From assembly GCA_031213475.1 (NCBI GenBank), contig JARUPZ010000013.1:9836794-9900793 (forward strand): a stretch of 64,000 nt of DNA, given 5' to 3'. The notes below the pieces were generated by a model, which was given only the letters and a program-made list of their open reading frames with translations, had not been told where the DNA came from and did not search any database. A program made the position numbers and the translations under genes. Position 1 is the first letter of the stretch, and the number at the start of each line of letters is the position of its first letter. This DNA is from Nereocystis luetkeana (taxonomy: Eukaryota > Sar > Phaeophyceae > Laminariales > Laminariaceae). This document shows positions 1 to 15,000 of the stretch, piece after piece.

Positions 1-3000
1 CAGCCAACTGAACCACCACATCGACCCCTCTAGCCTGAACAAGGAGCACAGCCAGAGTCAGAGCCAAGGTTATCGAATACCAACAGCAGGTAAATAGGAG
101 AGGTGACACGGCCACAGCGCGCGGCCGCGAACAAACCGATGCAACAGCAGTTAAAAAGAAGGGGTGACACGGCCACAGCGCGCGGCCGTAAACAAACCGA
201 TGCGGACTGGAGGTCTCACCAGCCTGTCGGCAAGCCGCCTATACGCCAAATGCACACCACGCAGCTCTGAAGCATCGGCTCATAATTAAACCAGAGCCAT
301 TGCTAGGATCAAAATATAGAACAAGAGAGAAGGGAACTCAAAATGTCGTCCAAAGGCTCAAGTTTTATGGCGTGCATACTTACCGATGGGGCTGCTATCT
401 ATCCTTAGTATTATTCTCTGCGGAGATACGTCTGGTGGTGTCGTGTTGGTGGAGTTTTTGCGAGAATCGCGAGCTACCGGCTGAAACCTCATCAGTTCGT
501 TCACTTCATGTCGATGGCGGTCATTCCGCTACCATTAGTACGTAGAGCTACCTGGGACACAAGTATTAGTCACAAGACCGGCACAAAAACAGCAGCACAG
601 ACGGCGGAATAGCGGGAATGGGAGGGGTAGCACGGCCACAGCACACGGCCGTAGAAACGAACCGATGTCGGCCGGTACGAGCCTTACCGTAGTCTCACCG
701 GCCTGTCAGCAAGCACCCTACACGCCTACCAAATGCGTAACTCTGCCGCATCGGCCAAGACATAACCAAGCACCCTACACCCCCACACCAGAGCATATCC
801 CCACGTACACTTAGGTAGAGGTTGCACTTACTGTATGCGTAAGCCCAAACCATTTATAGTGTTAGACGCTATTACGGGGGATCATACTAAATAGGACCTA
901 CGGTACAGACAAAAACCAACATATTTACCTATTTTTACTAACAATATTTGGTCCTATATACTACGGCCCCCCCGCAATAGTCGACGAGGGAAGGAAGGGC
1001 TGCGGTATTCTCACGATAAAGCAAAGCAAGGCACGAGCCGTAGTACTGCAGTAGTGTAACGGTGTGGTAGGGACGGGGGGGGGGATACAAGCCTACGATG
1101 TGACCCCGGATCTGAGCTACTACTACTACTGCAGGATGGAGAGAGAACAAGGAGGACGATGGAAATAAATGGGACGCGAAGTAAATGAAGGAGGCAAAAC
1201 GACTCAACCGAGAAGCTGTATAGATGATATAGTTGTATCGATTTGTTGTGCACCTCGGACAGATCATTTACAGATAGATCATGATCTACATATCTAGACC
1301 CTCCCCCGCCGCTATGGCATGCTGCGCAGGATCTGTACAGTACAGATCCAACACAGGAAACATGTTCTACTGCTGCAAATCATGTAGGTCGTACGGCTCC
1401 GGCTCCGACCCGGGAACATAAACTACCGTAGAGAAGGTCATACAAGATCAGGAATAGGCATTCCTTGAACGGTCTCCATCATGAAGCGGGAGAAAATTAT
1501 CCGCCCGAGGTGTGGATTGTTAACCCCTACCTGGTATAGTACAGAAATCTCGTTTGGGGGACGGGCTACTGGGAATTTGAGTGGTGTGTCCCGAAAACGG
1601 GACTACGGTCCTAACAGTCCTAAACGGGTCAAGAGATCCTCTGACAACGTTTTCTGGTACAATTTACCCACGTTCTGCCCCTAAACACTATGATCGCTTG
1701 TACACCAATATTCAGACAAAATGGCTGCTATGTTTAGGAACAGAGTTCCTAGATATTAGAATCGTTTGTACACTAACACGGCTGCCATATATAGGGACAA
1801 CGGTAGGGTTTTCAGGAGGTATGGTGAGGGGTATCGCACCGGGGGCATGTAAATCACGGGGTTCCAAATACTTGCCGGAAAATAGGCCCTGCCAGCAGAT
1901 TGGACAGGACGTATATAGTGCTGTGTAAGGATATTGTGCATCGTGCATATCATAAAGGGGTGTGATATATTATCACCCGGGTGTTACCGTAAAGACCGTT
2001 GGGTTCGCGCAGGGCAATGATAGTTTTTTCAGCGCTCGATGTTTATCCAGAACGGTGGGGATAGAGAGCCTTCCGGAAGGAAAACGATCGACTTTAGTCA
2101 GCACGGCGACCCGAATACGTGGTAAGCTACGCCAGTGCATAAACTTCAATGCCACTGTGTTACTAGATATAGGGACCGCTCGGATTAAATACTACTGTAA
2201 CATCAGAATATTTCCTATATTTCGGACCAGAGTCACATATATATATAATATATATATATATAATATATATATATATATATAACCCCGCCACTATCACCGC
2301 CACCGTCAACGCCACACCCACCATGCGGCCTGCGCGCGTGTGTCGTGTTATCACAACCCTCTCGGCGAATATTCAAAGAAGAAAAAAACGCTTGCTATCT
2401 ATCCAGATGGATATCTAAACGGTCCTCATATACGTATGTCCTTGCATTTCCGCACAGAGTTGTGTCCGGTACATTCCCAGTATCCCCTCGACCAGAGCTT
2501 CTTCCTGTGGGGAGAGCTTCTTCGTGTGGGCGGTGCTGCTATCACCACTCCCCACTCACTCGCGACACCGATGCACTCTCAAGTCCCGGAGCATGTCCTT
2601 CGAAGTATAAATCAGGAGTAACAGTACTGATCCTACTGCAATTATACTTGGATGGATATTACACACGGTGGACAGATAGATCACGATCTATCTTATCCAT
2701 CTGCATGGTGCAGATCAACTTTATCTTAGCACCCCCGCTACGAGGTGATGCTGTGCAGGATCTGCTTATAGTACACATCCAGCCCCGGAAACATTCCCTA
2801 GATCCCGCAGATCGTACGGTTCCCCCGCGGCACCATCAGCTACATCATACAGATCATACAGATCATACAGATCATACAGGTCAAGAACATAGATAAATCG
2901 CTTGAAATATTCAGATAATGAAGTGGGTATAGAAACTATATGATCTATCTGATATATCTGAGCTATCTGATATGTAGATGGTCTGTCCAGTCTGTCACAT

Positions 3001-6000
3001 ATGCGTATCAGACACTTCTTCCAGCGAGACCCCAGCCCCAAGAGGGTGGCAATGGAAATTACGGAACGAAGTAGAGTTAAGGGTGAGGAAAGGTAAGCAA
3101 TCCCCTCCCACCTTGATGACGTTTCCGGTGGCTTGAACGATGTGCGGCCTCAGGGGAGGCGGGATCTGTTCCGCCCAACAGCCCAGCAGCCACATCAATC
3201 GCCGCTGCAGAATCAGAGGAGGTTCCCCGCTCGCTTCCTAGTCACACGTCACACGTCACACGTCACACGTAAGACGTCATACCGGTACGCAATGCGATAG
3301 ACATCGTACGACACACGTCACGCGTCACACGTCAGACATCACACCGGTGCGTCATAAGGGATACATACCCCAAACAGGACCATAAATCCCACGTAACGAC
3401 GACTCCGTCATACACCACACATATCATTCACCATTAGTCATGTGATCCATCTCATACGCCATACATCACGCGTCACCAGTCACGTCACACGTCACACATC
3501 ACACGTCATCCGGTTAATCATGTAATACACCTCATACTTCATACGGCACGCGTACCACGTCACGCGTCACACGCCACAAGCCTCACGTCACAACACATCA
3601 AAGACGTCAGGAGGCGGTCAGTCGAAGGAAAGTGTGCGCCAGTCAAGGGTGTAAGGCCGAGGGTTCCACCCTATACCCTAGTATTTTCACGGCCGGCCAA
3701 ATAAATTACCGGGAAAATTCCGTCTGTCAGAAGGGGTGAAAGCGTCGCCTTCCTTTGCAGCGCAGTCGGTGGCCACTTTTAATTGACCCTTTTGAACCCG
3801 CGACAAGATAAAACCGTCAATAAGGGGCCTCTAGCGCCGGTGTTACTGTTGTTATGGGGTCCCTTCAGAGGGACAACGAGTACCTGCCCCTACGTCGTCA
3901 GGAGGGAAAGGACGCAAGGTCAGATTCAGCTGCACGTTTTTTGCACCACAGGTCACACTCAATATCAGGACGGCATAACAGCGCGTCACACGTCACACGT
4001 CAACGTCCCACGTCGCGTCGCAAGTAACATGTTTATCAAACACAGCATATCGCATGTCACACGTCAGACGTCATACAACACAACGCCCTACGCCATAGGG
4101 CACCCGTGACACCTCATACGAAACACACCATGAATACCAGCGTCTCAGATTCCTGCTACCCCTAGGTCACATCGACAGACACCGGAAGCAGATAGCAGAT
4201 ACCCTTGCTGCAGACAACAGATGACAGTCCGTGGGAGGTTTTAGAAACGCACCCGCAGTCAATAGCACATACCTTGGTCTCCGGCTTTCGAAGGCGTGTG
4301 GAACAAATCGACAGCAGAAAGTTGACACAAGATACCAGTACGCACTATAGCAGATCGCAAAGCTAGAGTAGACACGAGTGGCAGTTGCGGACTCTTATCA
4401 ACGTAGAAGGAGAAACCAAAAACGTACGACGCACCTGGTGCTCCCTTGCTCTCATGGTCGCATCGAGGGCCTCCAGAGCATGGGCCAAGACCGCATCGAA
4501 CCAGCCCTGGAAGTCGAAGTGCTGTTTCACGGTGTACGCTCCCAGCCCGGCACAACGATATAGCGCTTCGTACGCCAACACCTGAGGACTGCAGGGCGAA
4601 TTATACATCAACGCATCATACATGAAGGGCAAGTGCCTACGTACATAAAAGTGCAAGTTACAGCCGTATGACCAGGAAGAGTGACAACTACACTGCTTAC
4701 AGGAACGGCTATACATCAAAGGCTAATCAAGGCACAACAACAAAGGTAGGGTAACTACTGATGTTGACCCATGCTGGGACCCGAGAGGGGAGAATCGGCA
4801 ATACAGATAGTTCATGGTAACGTCATGGTTAGTCTATGGTTGATTTATGGGCTACTTATGGTTCATTTATGGGAAAATTATGAAAAAGGTATGGTGTGAA
4901 CTCACGCGGACGCAGCCGACGCGCGGGGAGGGCCCGTAGGAGCAGAGTCGGTGTTAATCACTCGTACAGGAAAAACGGGAATGAATCAACGTTACCAACG
5001 TTTTCTTAAACGTACTATTTGATACCTGCTATTTATACCTGCTACCCCTGGAGTGCTACTATACCAGGTAGTGAAACAGCAATTATGAATATACGAAATA
5101 AACGTAGAGAGCCTCAGGCGTTTCAAACCTCCTCCCTCAAGACGAAACGGCGGAACTCTGCAAATGCAGCACAACACTGCACCACTCTGAGGGAACAGAA
5201 GCAGGACGTCACCGCTGTACCGTTTCCTTCGGTTTTGATTTCCCTTCCTCTTTTTCTTTTGGTCAACTGTACCACTCATTTCCGAGAATACACCGACCAT
5301 TTGAACACTACCATAAACACATGCAATGGCCCTCAAATTCCAGACGAAAAAGATGGGCAGCAACGAACAGGGGCGCTGCGAAATTCATGTCACCTGATGG
5401 TTGTCTGTCTTGAGGCCTCGATCTGGTCGGACACCCCCTGCGACAGCATCTTCGCGACCGCCGCCGAGATCACGTCTCCCACGTTCCTGCCCCCAGCCTC
5501 AAGCAGGGCCATGTACAGCTGCTGCGCACTCACCTACCAAGAACGTACGGCACAAACACGCACAAACACGCACACCGACGCACTGTTTTGTGACAACAAC
5601 GGGCTACACACAGGTGACAGGGAAATAGGGTAACAATATTTACTGGAAAAATGTATTTACAAGCGCAAAAATCGGCGTGCTTCACTTGCCTTTTTTTCTC
5701 CTGTTGGGCTGCGCCAAGCGAAGGATACACATGGGGACTCATGTCGAATGTACGACCGCTTCCTAATGAATAGAAAGCATATTCGATCGAGGTTAACGGG
5801 GTTACTATATATGTACAGATCCTTCGGTGTATCAGCCGTGAGACCGACGACTTTGGTCGAAACTCATCATCGCCTACTGTAGATTCCGGGGAAATAACCT
5901 ACTAATAGTTACTGGTACAAAACACTGAAAAAGAAACACGAGCCTAGAGATCAAGATTTCGTCGTAGGTCATGTTTACAACCTGTGTGTGTGACACCACC

Positions 6001-9000
6001 GCAGTGACACTTAGTTTGTGACACTTCAACAATGTGATATGTATACCATCATGGTCGCCCAGCACACTACAGGTACAGAGCGGTGAAACGGTAAAAAGCC
6101 AGCAATCTTGGGGGGATTCTACTACTGCCTTGTAGACCAAACCGAAAGAAGCGGGAAAAAATCCGTGGTTTGCTGTGAGCAAGAGTTAAGACCATTGCGA
6201 CACCGCTCCTTGTCGACTAAAGTGAGCATCGAAACAGTCATATACCAGGTATCTATATATTATGCTGTTGTTCGCATGTTAACTCGTGTCCAAACTGTTA
6301 AGGCAGTGGTCACAGGATAGGCTCGAAAAAACTGGAGCGGAACTACTGCTGTATACCTCCGGGAAAAGGTATATATAGATACAAGGCGTTCCTACGGGGT
6401 GGTCATGGTAAGGGCAGCGCAAGAAGTATGGGTTACCTCGACAGGAGCAGAGCATCAACATGACACACAGCAGCAACAACGACAGCAGCAACTACATTGC
6501 TGTATCTCCACTTACCCACAACGGAGGAGGAGTGCTAGAGAAGGGAACTATTAACAGACTGAAAAGGTATACATGCACGTACGAAGGCTAGGCTAGCTAC
6601 TGAAGCAGCAGACGGCTCCAGCTGGCGTAATAAACGTACGCTCGCCACACGGCCATACTACCGAGAACTGCACTGGGAGAGTTTTAAACGTCACGGGACA
6701 GCTTTCGCGGACGATAATTGCGCGCCGCACAATGTTTATGAAACCCCTTTTCTGGCAGGCTCTGGAGACCAGAGATAACTTTTAAGAGAATCCTCGTCAG
6801 ACATCAATCGACAAAACCAACGACTCCGTCATGAAATCTGAACGGAACGCGCTGGTTAGGGTATCCGACCCACCCTAGTGTTGCAGAGCTCACATTGGTC
6901 GGAAAATGTGGCGTGGGCCAGTCAAGCGTCAGATAAAAACATTTTTTGGCGCTGTTCTGTAGAAGAAAGGCGACCAAAAGTCTCGACCCCTGTCCGATGG
7001 CAAGAAATAGACAATTTTTCAGGTTTGACATCGATCGACAAAACCCAACGACTGCGTCACGAACTCTGAACAAAGAGCGCTGGGTAGGGGCTCCGACCCA
7101 CGCTAGCGTCACAGACAGTGCTCACACCTCGGTCGGTGATATGGGGCGTGGGTAGGCCAGGCGTCTACTAAAAACACATATGGGCCGAAAGCAGACGACA
7201 AAAACTCTTGATCCCTTGCCGTTGGCACAGCATAGAACATTTTGAAGAAGAACGTAGGACGAAGAACGTAGGACGCCGCGGCCAACCTCTCACCTCCTAG
7301 ACAACGCATCCCAATGATACCTTCGAGGCCATCATTGAGACTGATTGGCCTTGGCCCGCTACGAAGCTCGTTGACCGTGGGTTGACTACATGTCGAGATC
7401 GAAGGTCGGTCGCAGAGCGGTCGGGGGTGTGCGAGCCGCGAGCTGTGCCTGTCTTCTTCTTGCTTGTGTACGGCGTGATTTCGCGTTTCGCGTTCATACA
7501 GCGATTTGATTGGTAGACAGCTGGCGTGGCTCGCGATAATACAGCAGTATCATTGGTAGATAGCTGGCGCCAACTGCCCCGTGTTATTTTACACTTGCCA
7601 TTGTGCTGTGCTGCGGTGGGACCGCAGAGGCGCGAGGTGAAAGTGTGGGTCAGAGGGCCGTACTGGCTCAAGTCTAAACCACGCAGGGATGAACAACCAC
7701 GCCAACTAGACATCGTGGCGGACGTGATGTGGCGCTGTGGCCTGTTTGTGGGATACGGCAAACCATGCGTTGTTCGCTAATGCTGGCGAGGTGCGGGCTC
7801 TTTCCAGCCTGTATTAGTTGCCCGCTGACAAAATCAAGCGCGGGTTTTTTTGGTCGGCTACTGGCGGAAGCCTGTCCGGAAGCCTGTCCGGAAGCCTTTC
7901 AGGAAGCCTGTCAGGAAGCCTGTCAGGAAGCCTGTCCGGAAGCCTGTCCGGAAGCCTTTCAGGAAGCCTGTCAGGAAGCCTGTCAGGAAGCCTGTCAGGA
8001 AGCCTGTCAGGAAGCCTGTAAGGAAGCCTGTCAATTGGTGACCAAAAGCTAAGGATATATTAACACCCGTTAAAGCACCGGTGGAAGCGCGGCTCTGCGG
8101 CTTTGCTCGGAATCGGAAGAGCCGCTAGGTGCGAACAGCTGCAAGTGACACCGGCCTCACCTTCTGAAAACGTAACGCCATGTACATGCATGCACACACC
8201 CTCTGGACGGAAGTATACAGCAGAAACGTTTCAGCATCAAACCGAATGCCAAGCGGCCCTTACATGGTCGGGCAGAGCACAAGTAAGGGGAACCACGTCT
8301 AGGCCCCATTTTGTCCGACCGCTTGAGCTTCTGAAGTGACCGGTGACCAACTACCGGTGGCTACGTACAGGTGTTATACTTTCGCTGCTACAGTCAGAAG
8401 TGGATTTGGGTTAGGATTCGCACACAGCTACATATGTTGGCCGGCTAGCGAGAAAAAAAAAGACTTAGGAGTGACGTTTCGGGCGGAGACACATTTAGCT
8501 CCTCGCGTAAGGGAGCTCAGGAAGTAATAACGCACCACCCCTAGAAGGAAGGCCTCGCTCAGTGGTATACCTGGTACCTGGTACAAGATAGGGGCATGCC
8601 TTACTACACAGTGTCTCTCGCTGGGACCTCGCGCTGGTGACATACACCGGTAATACAGCATCGGATATCTCGTAGAAGAAAACACACCTTAAGAAACCCA
8701 CCCTAGAATTTTGGAAAAAAAAAAAAAAAAACGAAGAAAGTATGTATAGCCTGGGCCTTCGCTGTCTGTAGGACCAAATGGTCAATATTCTCCCCCACTC
8801 CCCCTCGGTGAGAATAGGGACCTGGCCTACAGCCTACCAGACATCCTGTAAGGCATGCCTTACTGCCGTCAACCTGTGTCCGTTGGTGGGAGCGGATGGT
8901 CGAAAGATCGACCCCTTTCTCGGCTTGTTTTTTTTTTGTTAAAAAGAGATTCCGGTCGTCGTATGGAAATAATTCCCCGTTTTTCGGCGCCGTCGGATTT

Positions 9001-12000
9001 TAGAAAATCGCTTCGCATCATCATTAAGAAGGGCGCGACAAACTCTATTTTTTTTCGGAAGCGAGGTGCAATCGATAAAAGCGGTGCAAAACACGGCGTC
9101 ACCAAAAACGTTTTTAAGCTCCTGAACCAAAAATAAAGCTCGCAATATTTTTTCGCTCAAGAGACGCCCTTTTTTCGCGGCATGCAAAAACGCGTCGCAA
9201 GAGTACCCCCGCGAAATTTCGCATGTGGGGGGAAAAAAAACGACCTCTTGGTGTAAATTATGCGATTTTTGGCCAAACTCGTAGAAAACACCAAATAATT
9301 TTGCCTGTTGGGAAGAAAAAAGGTATACCACTCAGTCCCTGTATGAGTATAAGGGGGCAGTTTGTATATTAATATGTAATCTAGACGGTTCTTAAATTCA
9401 TGCACATAGTGGCACTCGCCAACTGTCTACGGTGAGCAATCAGCAGCTGTGCCAGCAGTGCCGCTACCGGCGTGCTGTGGAACTCCTGGCAGTATAAGCC
9501 TGGCACTACTAGTACGGGGGACCAAAGTAAATAGGGAGGACCCACGGTACACACAAAAACCCATACATTTACCTATTTTTACTATTCATAACAACATTTG
9601 GTCCCGCGAGTATGTACTATCGTCCCCCGTAAGAGTACATCCGCACAATAAAAGTACCATCCCCTAACCAAACAGCACCGGGTTGCTTCGTGGGGCTGGT
9701 GCTGTACATAGTCGTCATTTTCGTCATTAGAATCCCGTTTCAGTTCCCTTACCCTCCGCTCACCCCCCCCCCACCCCCCCCCTCCCTCCTACTCCCCTAG
9801 CCCTGCCTTGCCACTATTCTCCCATCCTGCCCCCATAACTCTTCCCCCCCCCCCCCCCCCCCCCCTCCTTTCGATTCATCCATCACCCCCCCCCCCCCCC
9901 CTCATCCCTCTCTCACAACTCCTCCCCCCCTTCCCTATGTTGCCACCCTCCCCTCATGCTGTTGCCATCATTCCTCCCCCCCCCCCCCCCCCCCCCCTCC
10001 CCTCGGGAATGGTCGTATGACGTAGTGTTCAAGGTAAGGCACCCAAGAGGCAGTTACATAGTACTCCCATTGCTGTCTCTGTAAATGCCTACACCGGACA
10101 TGAAATCAACTCATTGAAGCTGTCGTCCACATGCAAGTCCGCCTCAGAAGCGGTTCTTAGTAGGATGCAGCTCACCCTTCATGCGACTCGCGCCAGACCA
10201 CCTCACGGCGCTTCGCGCTTGGTGCAAGCAATGTCTGCCTGGTCGGTGAAAACCCAACATGCTCCGTCCCGGCATTGTAGGGATGCCAGGGTCTATGGCC
10301 ATACGACTACGGCCATGCATGAGATCGAGTACATCTCTCCTATCGAGTACACCCCCCCCCCCCCCCCCCCCCCCCCTCGCCTCTTTTCTATCCAACACCA
10401 TCCTCACCCGTACACTCTCCCTCGCTTCCAAGCTCTCCTGCTCCAGGTAGTACCCTTCCGGGTCGACACTCCACTCTTCCACCTCCACGGCAGTCAAAGG
10501 CAGGAACCCATCCAGCAGCAGCTTCAACAGCCCCACCACCCTGACAAAAAAAAACGCCGAATTATCAATAGAAACGTGATTTCTTTTGTTTCAGCGATAC
10601 AACAAAAAAAAAACGAATTCGAAACTAACAGGGCAAACCGCCCAGTATATATATAGCGGTTTCAATAGCCCTAACCCTGACCCTGTACCCTTATCACCCG
10701 TGTGATAAGATTACGCACCCCGTGCGTGGTGATTTCTCCCAATAATGAGTGGTGTCCTTCAAGATGTCGTCGACATTGTTCTATAAATGCATCGCTCGGT
10801 GCTTGCACTCTCGCCATTGTCGATGAAACCGGCTTTGATATCCCTCCGAGGGAATGTGTTATCTTATCACCCTAGTGTGATATTACGGGGGACCATAGGT
10901 AATAGGATCTATGGCACACACATAATTTACCTTTTTTACTACAGTAGCAATGTTCGGTCCCATTTACTATGTTCCCCCGTAATAGTGTGATACGGCAGTG
11001 CTACCTCATCACACGGGTGATAGTGATATACGGCAGAGTTATCTTTTATCACACGGGTGATAGTGTTGTAAGGTATATCGATACGCTACACCTCATCCGA
11101 AACGCCCAATCGTACAGGAAAACGTGGACTTTGCAGAGCCAGTGACGGCGAGGGACTAAAAAAAAAGGTACCATCGTCCTCCGCCCATTTGGCATTGAAC
11201 ACACTGTTGAGGGGGGGGGGGGGGGGCGTACTCATTTGTTGCTTGCCTTAGTCATTTTGACCACTGACCACGCATCCCTTTCGAGACGGAGAGGGGGGAG
11301 GGGGGGGGGGGGGGGGGGGGTAACAGCACACCTTGGACAGAACATCGCTTCCCACTCCAAGATAAATATATAATAAGGGAATTTATCAATACCCCTGATC
11401 TGTACGGTCTGTATGGTCTAATACGGGGGGCCACATTGAATAGGACCTACAATATACACAGAAACCTATATGTTTCGCTATTTTTACCAACAATAGTTGG
11501 CCCCATTTACTATGATCCCCCGTCATAGTTCATGTTTGCCGCGTGGGAGCTGCATTATCTGCATGGTGTAGGAGAGGGTTCCTGGATTGAGTCTGTACTG
11601 TACAGATCCTGCACATACAGCGTATCATAACGGCGGGCAAGGATCTAGATGATCTGCAGTAGACAGATAGATACCTGGTAGATAGATAGATAGATCGTGC
11701 CCCGCTCGTGACCTGTCCGACCTGTTAAACTATAGTACTTGTACAGCAAAAGGGAAACACTTCGCAGCACAGAAAATGGTTGGCGCACACTGTGTGCGAG
11801 ATAAAGGGACCGACACAATACAGCCAATGGTTGAACGGGTCTGATTGGCGAAGGGATAGGGTCAGGGTCAGTGAGTCCTATTCGTCTCGTTCACGGTAAC
11901 CCTCAACCATTTTCTCCAACAAGTGCAAAGCTCCCTTCATGAATAGAATACCAGGCGTAATATATATAAATGTATACTAGTCTCCTCGGCAATACAAGCT

Positions 12001-15000
12001 AATCCTAAACCTAGCAAAGAGTTATCCGGTCATCACCATTGAAAAAAAATAGCATACCAATCTGCCCTGTTACATAAGCGCCGTTACATGTGTGTATCGT
12101 ATTCCACACGGGGGCTATACTAAGGGCACCCACCTCTCGGCGCTGAAGAATTCAACCATCGTAGAAGAGATCTCGAGCGCCGTCTCTGCCAGACCGCGAC
12201 ATTCAAGTTTCATTGGGTTTCGGGGCATATGAGAGGCGGTTTAGGGCGGGCGGTTATTTAAATGACGTTTCGGGAAAATCACTTAGGCCAAAGCGGTTAT
12301 AATTTGAAGAAAATGTTCTTCGTAAATAAAACTATTACGGGGGACCATAGTTAATAGGACCAAATATTGTTAGTAAAAATGGTTAAATATATAGGTTTTA
12401 TGTATACCATAGGTCCTATTAACTATGATCCCCCGGAATAGTAACTGTAGGAACGACGAGGCTGCGTGACGGCGATACCTTCGGGGTATATGACAGTCCC
12501 GTGTTCTGTGTAAGAAACCCAACCGTTGCCGAAACACACCAGGTCGGCGCTAAGCAGTTAACACTATAATCCAGCAGCAACCAATATACCAATATATCCT
12601 AAAGGGGTGTCCTGTGGGGGAGAGGACAGTGTTCCATCCACGAAAAAAACGCCTTCCATGTGAATGAAAGCCCAAACAAATACGTGTATATTTTAGTGTA
12701 CTGTAAACGCTACCAGGTACACTATTTGATACACCATCATACCCGGTAACTTTATCATGTTGATAGCACACTAAAACACAAGCGCATAAAGTCATGCGGC
12801 TCGGGTGCGGTACGGAATGCAATCATGTTTCGGCATCGACCAAGTAGAATCGGTTTTTGGCAGCGACCGAGTCGGACCGAATCGAATCGATTTTTAGCAC
12901 CCCACCGACCGCATGTAAAAATCGAGCCGGTTTTCCGACCTCACCAGAATCGACGCACGTTTGGCATCGACCGAATCGGATCGGATCGGATCGGATCGGA
13001 TCGGATTGGAACACTTTGTGCATCACCGAATTGCTTTTGGCGCCGACCGCATAAAATAACATAGCTGGTTGTTTCAATCAACATTGACCGAATCGGATCA
13101 GATCGGATCGGGTTACTTTTGGAGTCATCAATCAACCGAAAAAAAACAATCGTGCAACGCTTTCAGCATCGACCGAAATAAAATCGCAAAACGCAAAAAA
13201 CAAAAATCGGCACCTGGCGTGATGGTGACGTCCCCCTTTCCCGTGATAAGCCTGCCTACTAGCCGAGGGGGGCCGCCGACAGCCTCTCGCGGCGCCGAAG
13301 CACTCGCCGACGTTGCAGCCTTAAAAATTAAACACGCGCAAGCACGCACGCACGCACACGCACGCACCAAGCGGCAGTTTCAAACCGGCGGCTTCAACCC
13401 CGAGACATTTCCAATACGCAGTCGGAGTCAGGGTTGGGGTCGGAGTCAAGTCTCAAAAAAATGCTGGAAAACTTTTTGATCCGAGCCAGACCGAGTAGAA
13501 AAGTCTCCTACACGGGCTGTGAAACACCGTTCTCCCACGAAAAATCCCGGAAAATTCCGGGGCTGTTCAAATTTTAGGGTCAAACATTGCGGGCCGGGTG
13601 GGGTCGGGTCGGGTCGGGTCGGGTCGGGTCGGGTCGGGTCGGGTCACCGAACACGACCCCGAACCCCGACCCGTGAGAAGTTGAACACCTCCTGACCCGT
13701 GAAAAGCACTGGAAACTCCTGACGGTAACGTCTATCGGGTCGGCAGATTTTATTTTTTTATTCCCCCCGCTTGGTCACCTTTCGGAGGACCTCGTCCCGG
13801 TAGCTGGAGCAGCCGACGACGTTCCCCACGAACCCCATGCCCTGGATGCAAAACGGTCCCAGACGATTCGACCTCCCCCCGGGCGTCGCCCCTGCGGCAC
13901 CATCCACGCCCCCCGCCCCCATCCTCTCTCCCCCCGCCCCAGCAGCAGCAGCGGCAGCGGCAGAGGCAGAGGCAGCGTCAGAGCCGGCGGCAACAACGAA
14001 AGGGTTTGGCCGAACGCTCGCCGCGAGGAGCTGCTCGCAAAAGAAGGACAGGTAGGCCGGCAGGTACCTGTTGGGGAGGGGAAGCGGGGGCCAGCAGTCA
14101 GGGCAACAGCCAGGGCGATACATAGTCGAGGCAATAGCTGGAGCGGTTGTCCGGGGCAGTAGGCGGGGGAATAGCCGGAGCAATACCCGGGGCAGTAGTC
14201 GGGGCAGTACCCGGGGCAGCAGGTGGGGCAGTAGGCGGGGCAGTAGGAGGAGAAGTAACAGGAGAAGTAGCAGGGGGGGGGTGGCCGGCGCAATATTCTC
14301 AAGTCAACCATATTTCACACACGGGTGCCCAATTGGACGCAAGTCGACGAGGCAAGAACGAGCTGATTTGTTTATCGCGATAAAAATTGCAAGGACTGGG
14401 ACCGAAGAGGGGGGCCGCTTATGTGACCCCGGATCTGAGTCACTGCGATCAGTAGGAGGGGGAGAGAAAAGAAAAGTGAACATATACAAATGGGATGGGA
14501 AAAACAACAAAACCAAAAAGTATGCCCTATCAGTACAAGATACTAAACACACATCCCATATATATTTAGTATATATTTATACAAAATACCTGGTACTCGT
14601 ACGAAGTACTCCTTGTATCGATCAAAACCAAAATGACTTTCGACCTAATCCCAAACCTAACCCCAGCCCTAACCCCAACCTAACCCTGACCCTAACCTAA
14701 CCCTGCCCCCCAACCGGCACCCTAACCTAGCCCCAACCCGAACCCTAACCCTGCCTCCCAACCCTAACCCTGACCACCTCCTGAACCCGATGGGGTGGTC
14801 CTTTTGCGCATCCACAGCCGTTCCCGCCATCCTCTCCGCAAGCTCCTCCAGCTCTTCCATTACCCCTTCAGTCTCCCCCGCACCCTCCCCTCCCACCCCA
14901 CCCATCCCAGGCGATGTTGCGAAGGTCGTCAGAGTGGCTAAAACGGTGGGCATCCTCTGAAGGAGGCCGAAGAAGTAGGGTTCTACGTGCGGGTGGTCCA

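Noticed and set aside
13837..14700. Several long Gly/Arg/Ala-rich plus-strand frames
   Set aside because: Antisense of importin exon 5 and of the GGGGCAGTAG minisatellite.
14640..14775. Telomere or subtelomere
   Set aside because: CCCTAA units are mixed with many variants, short, and lie inside a conserved gene.
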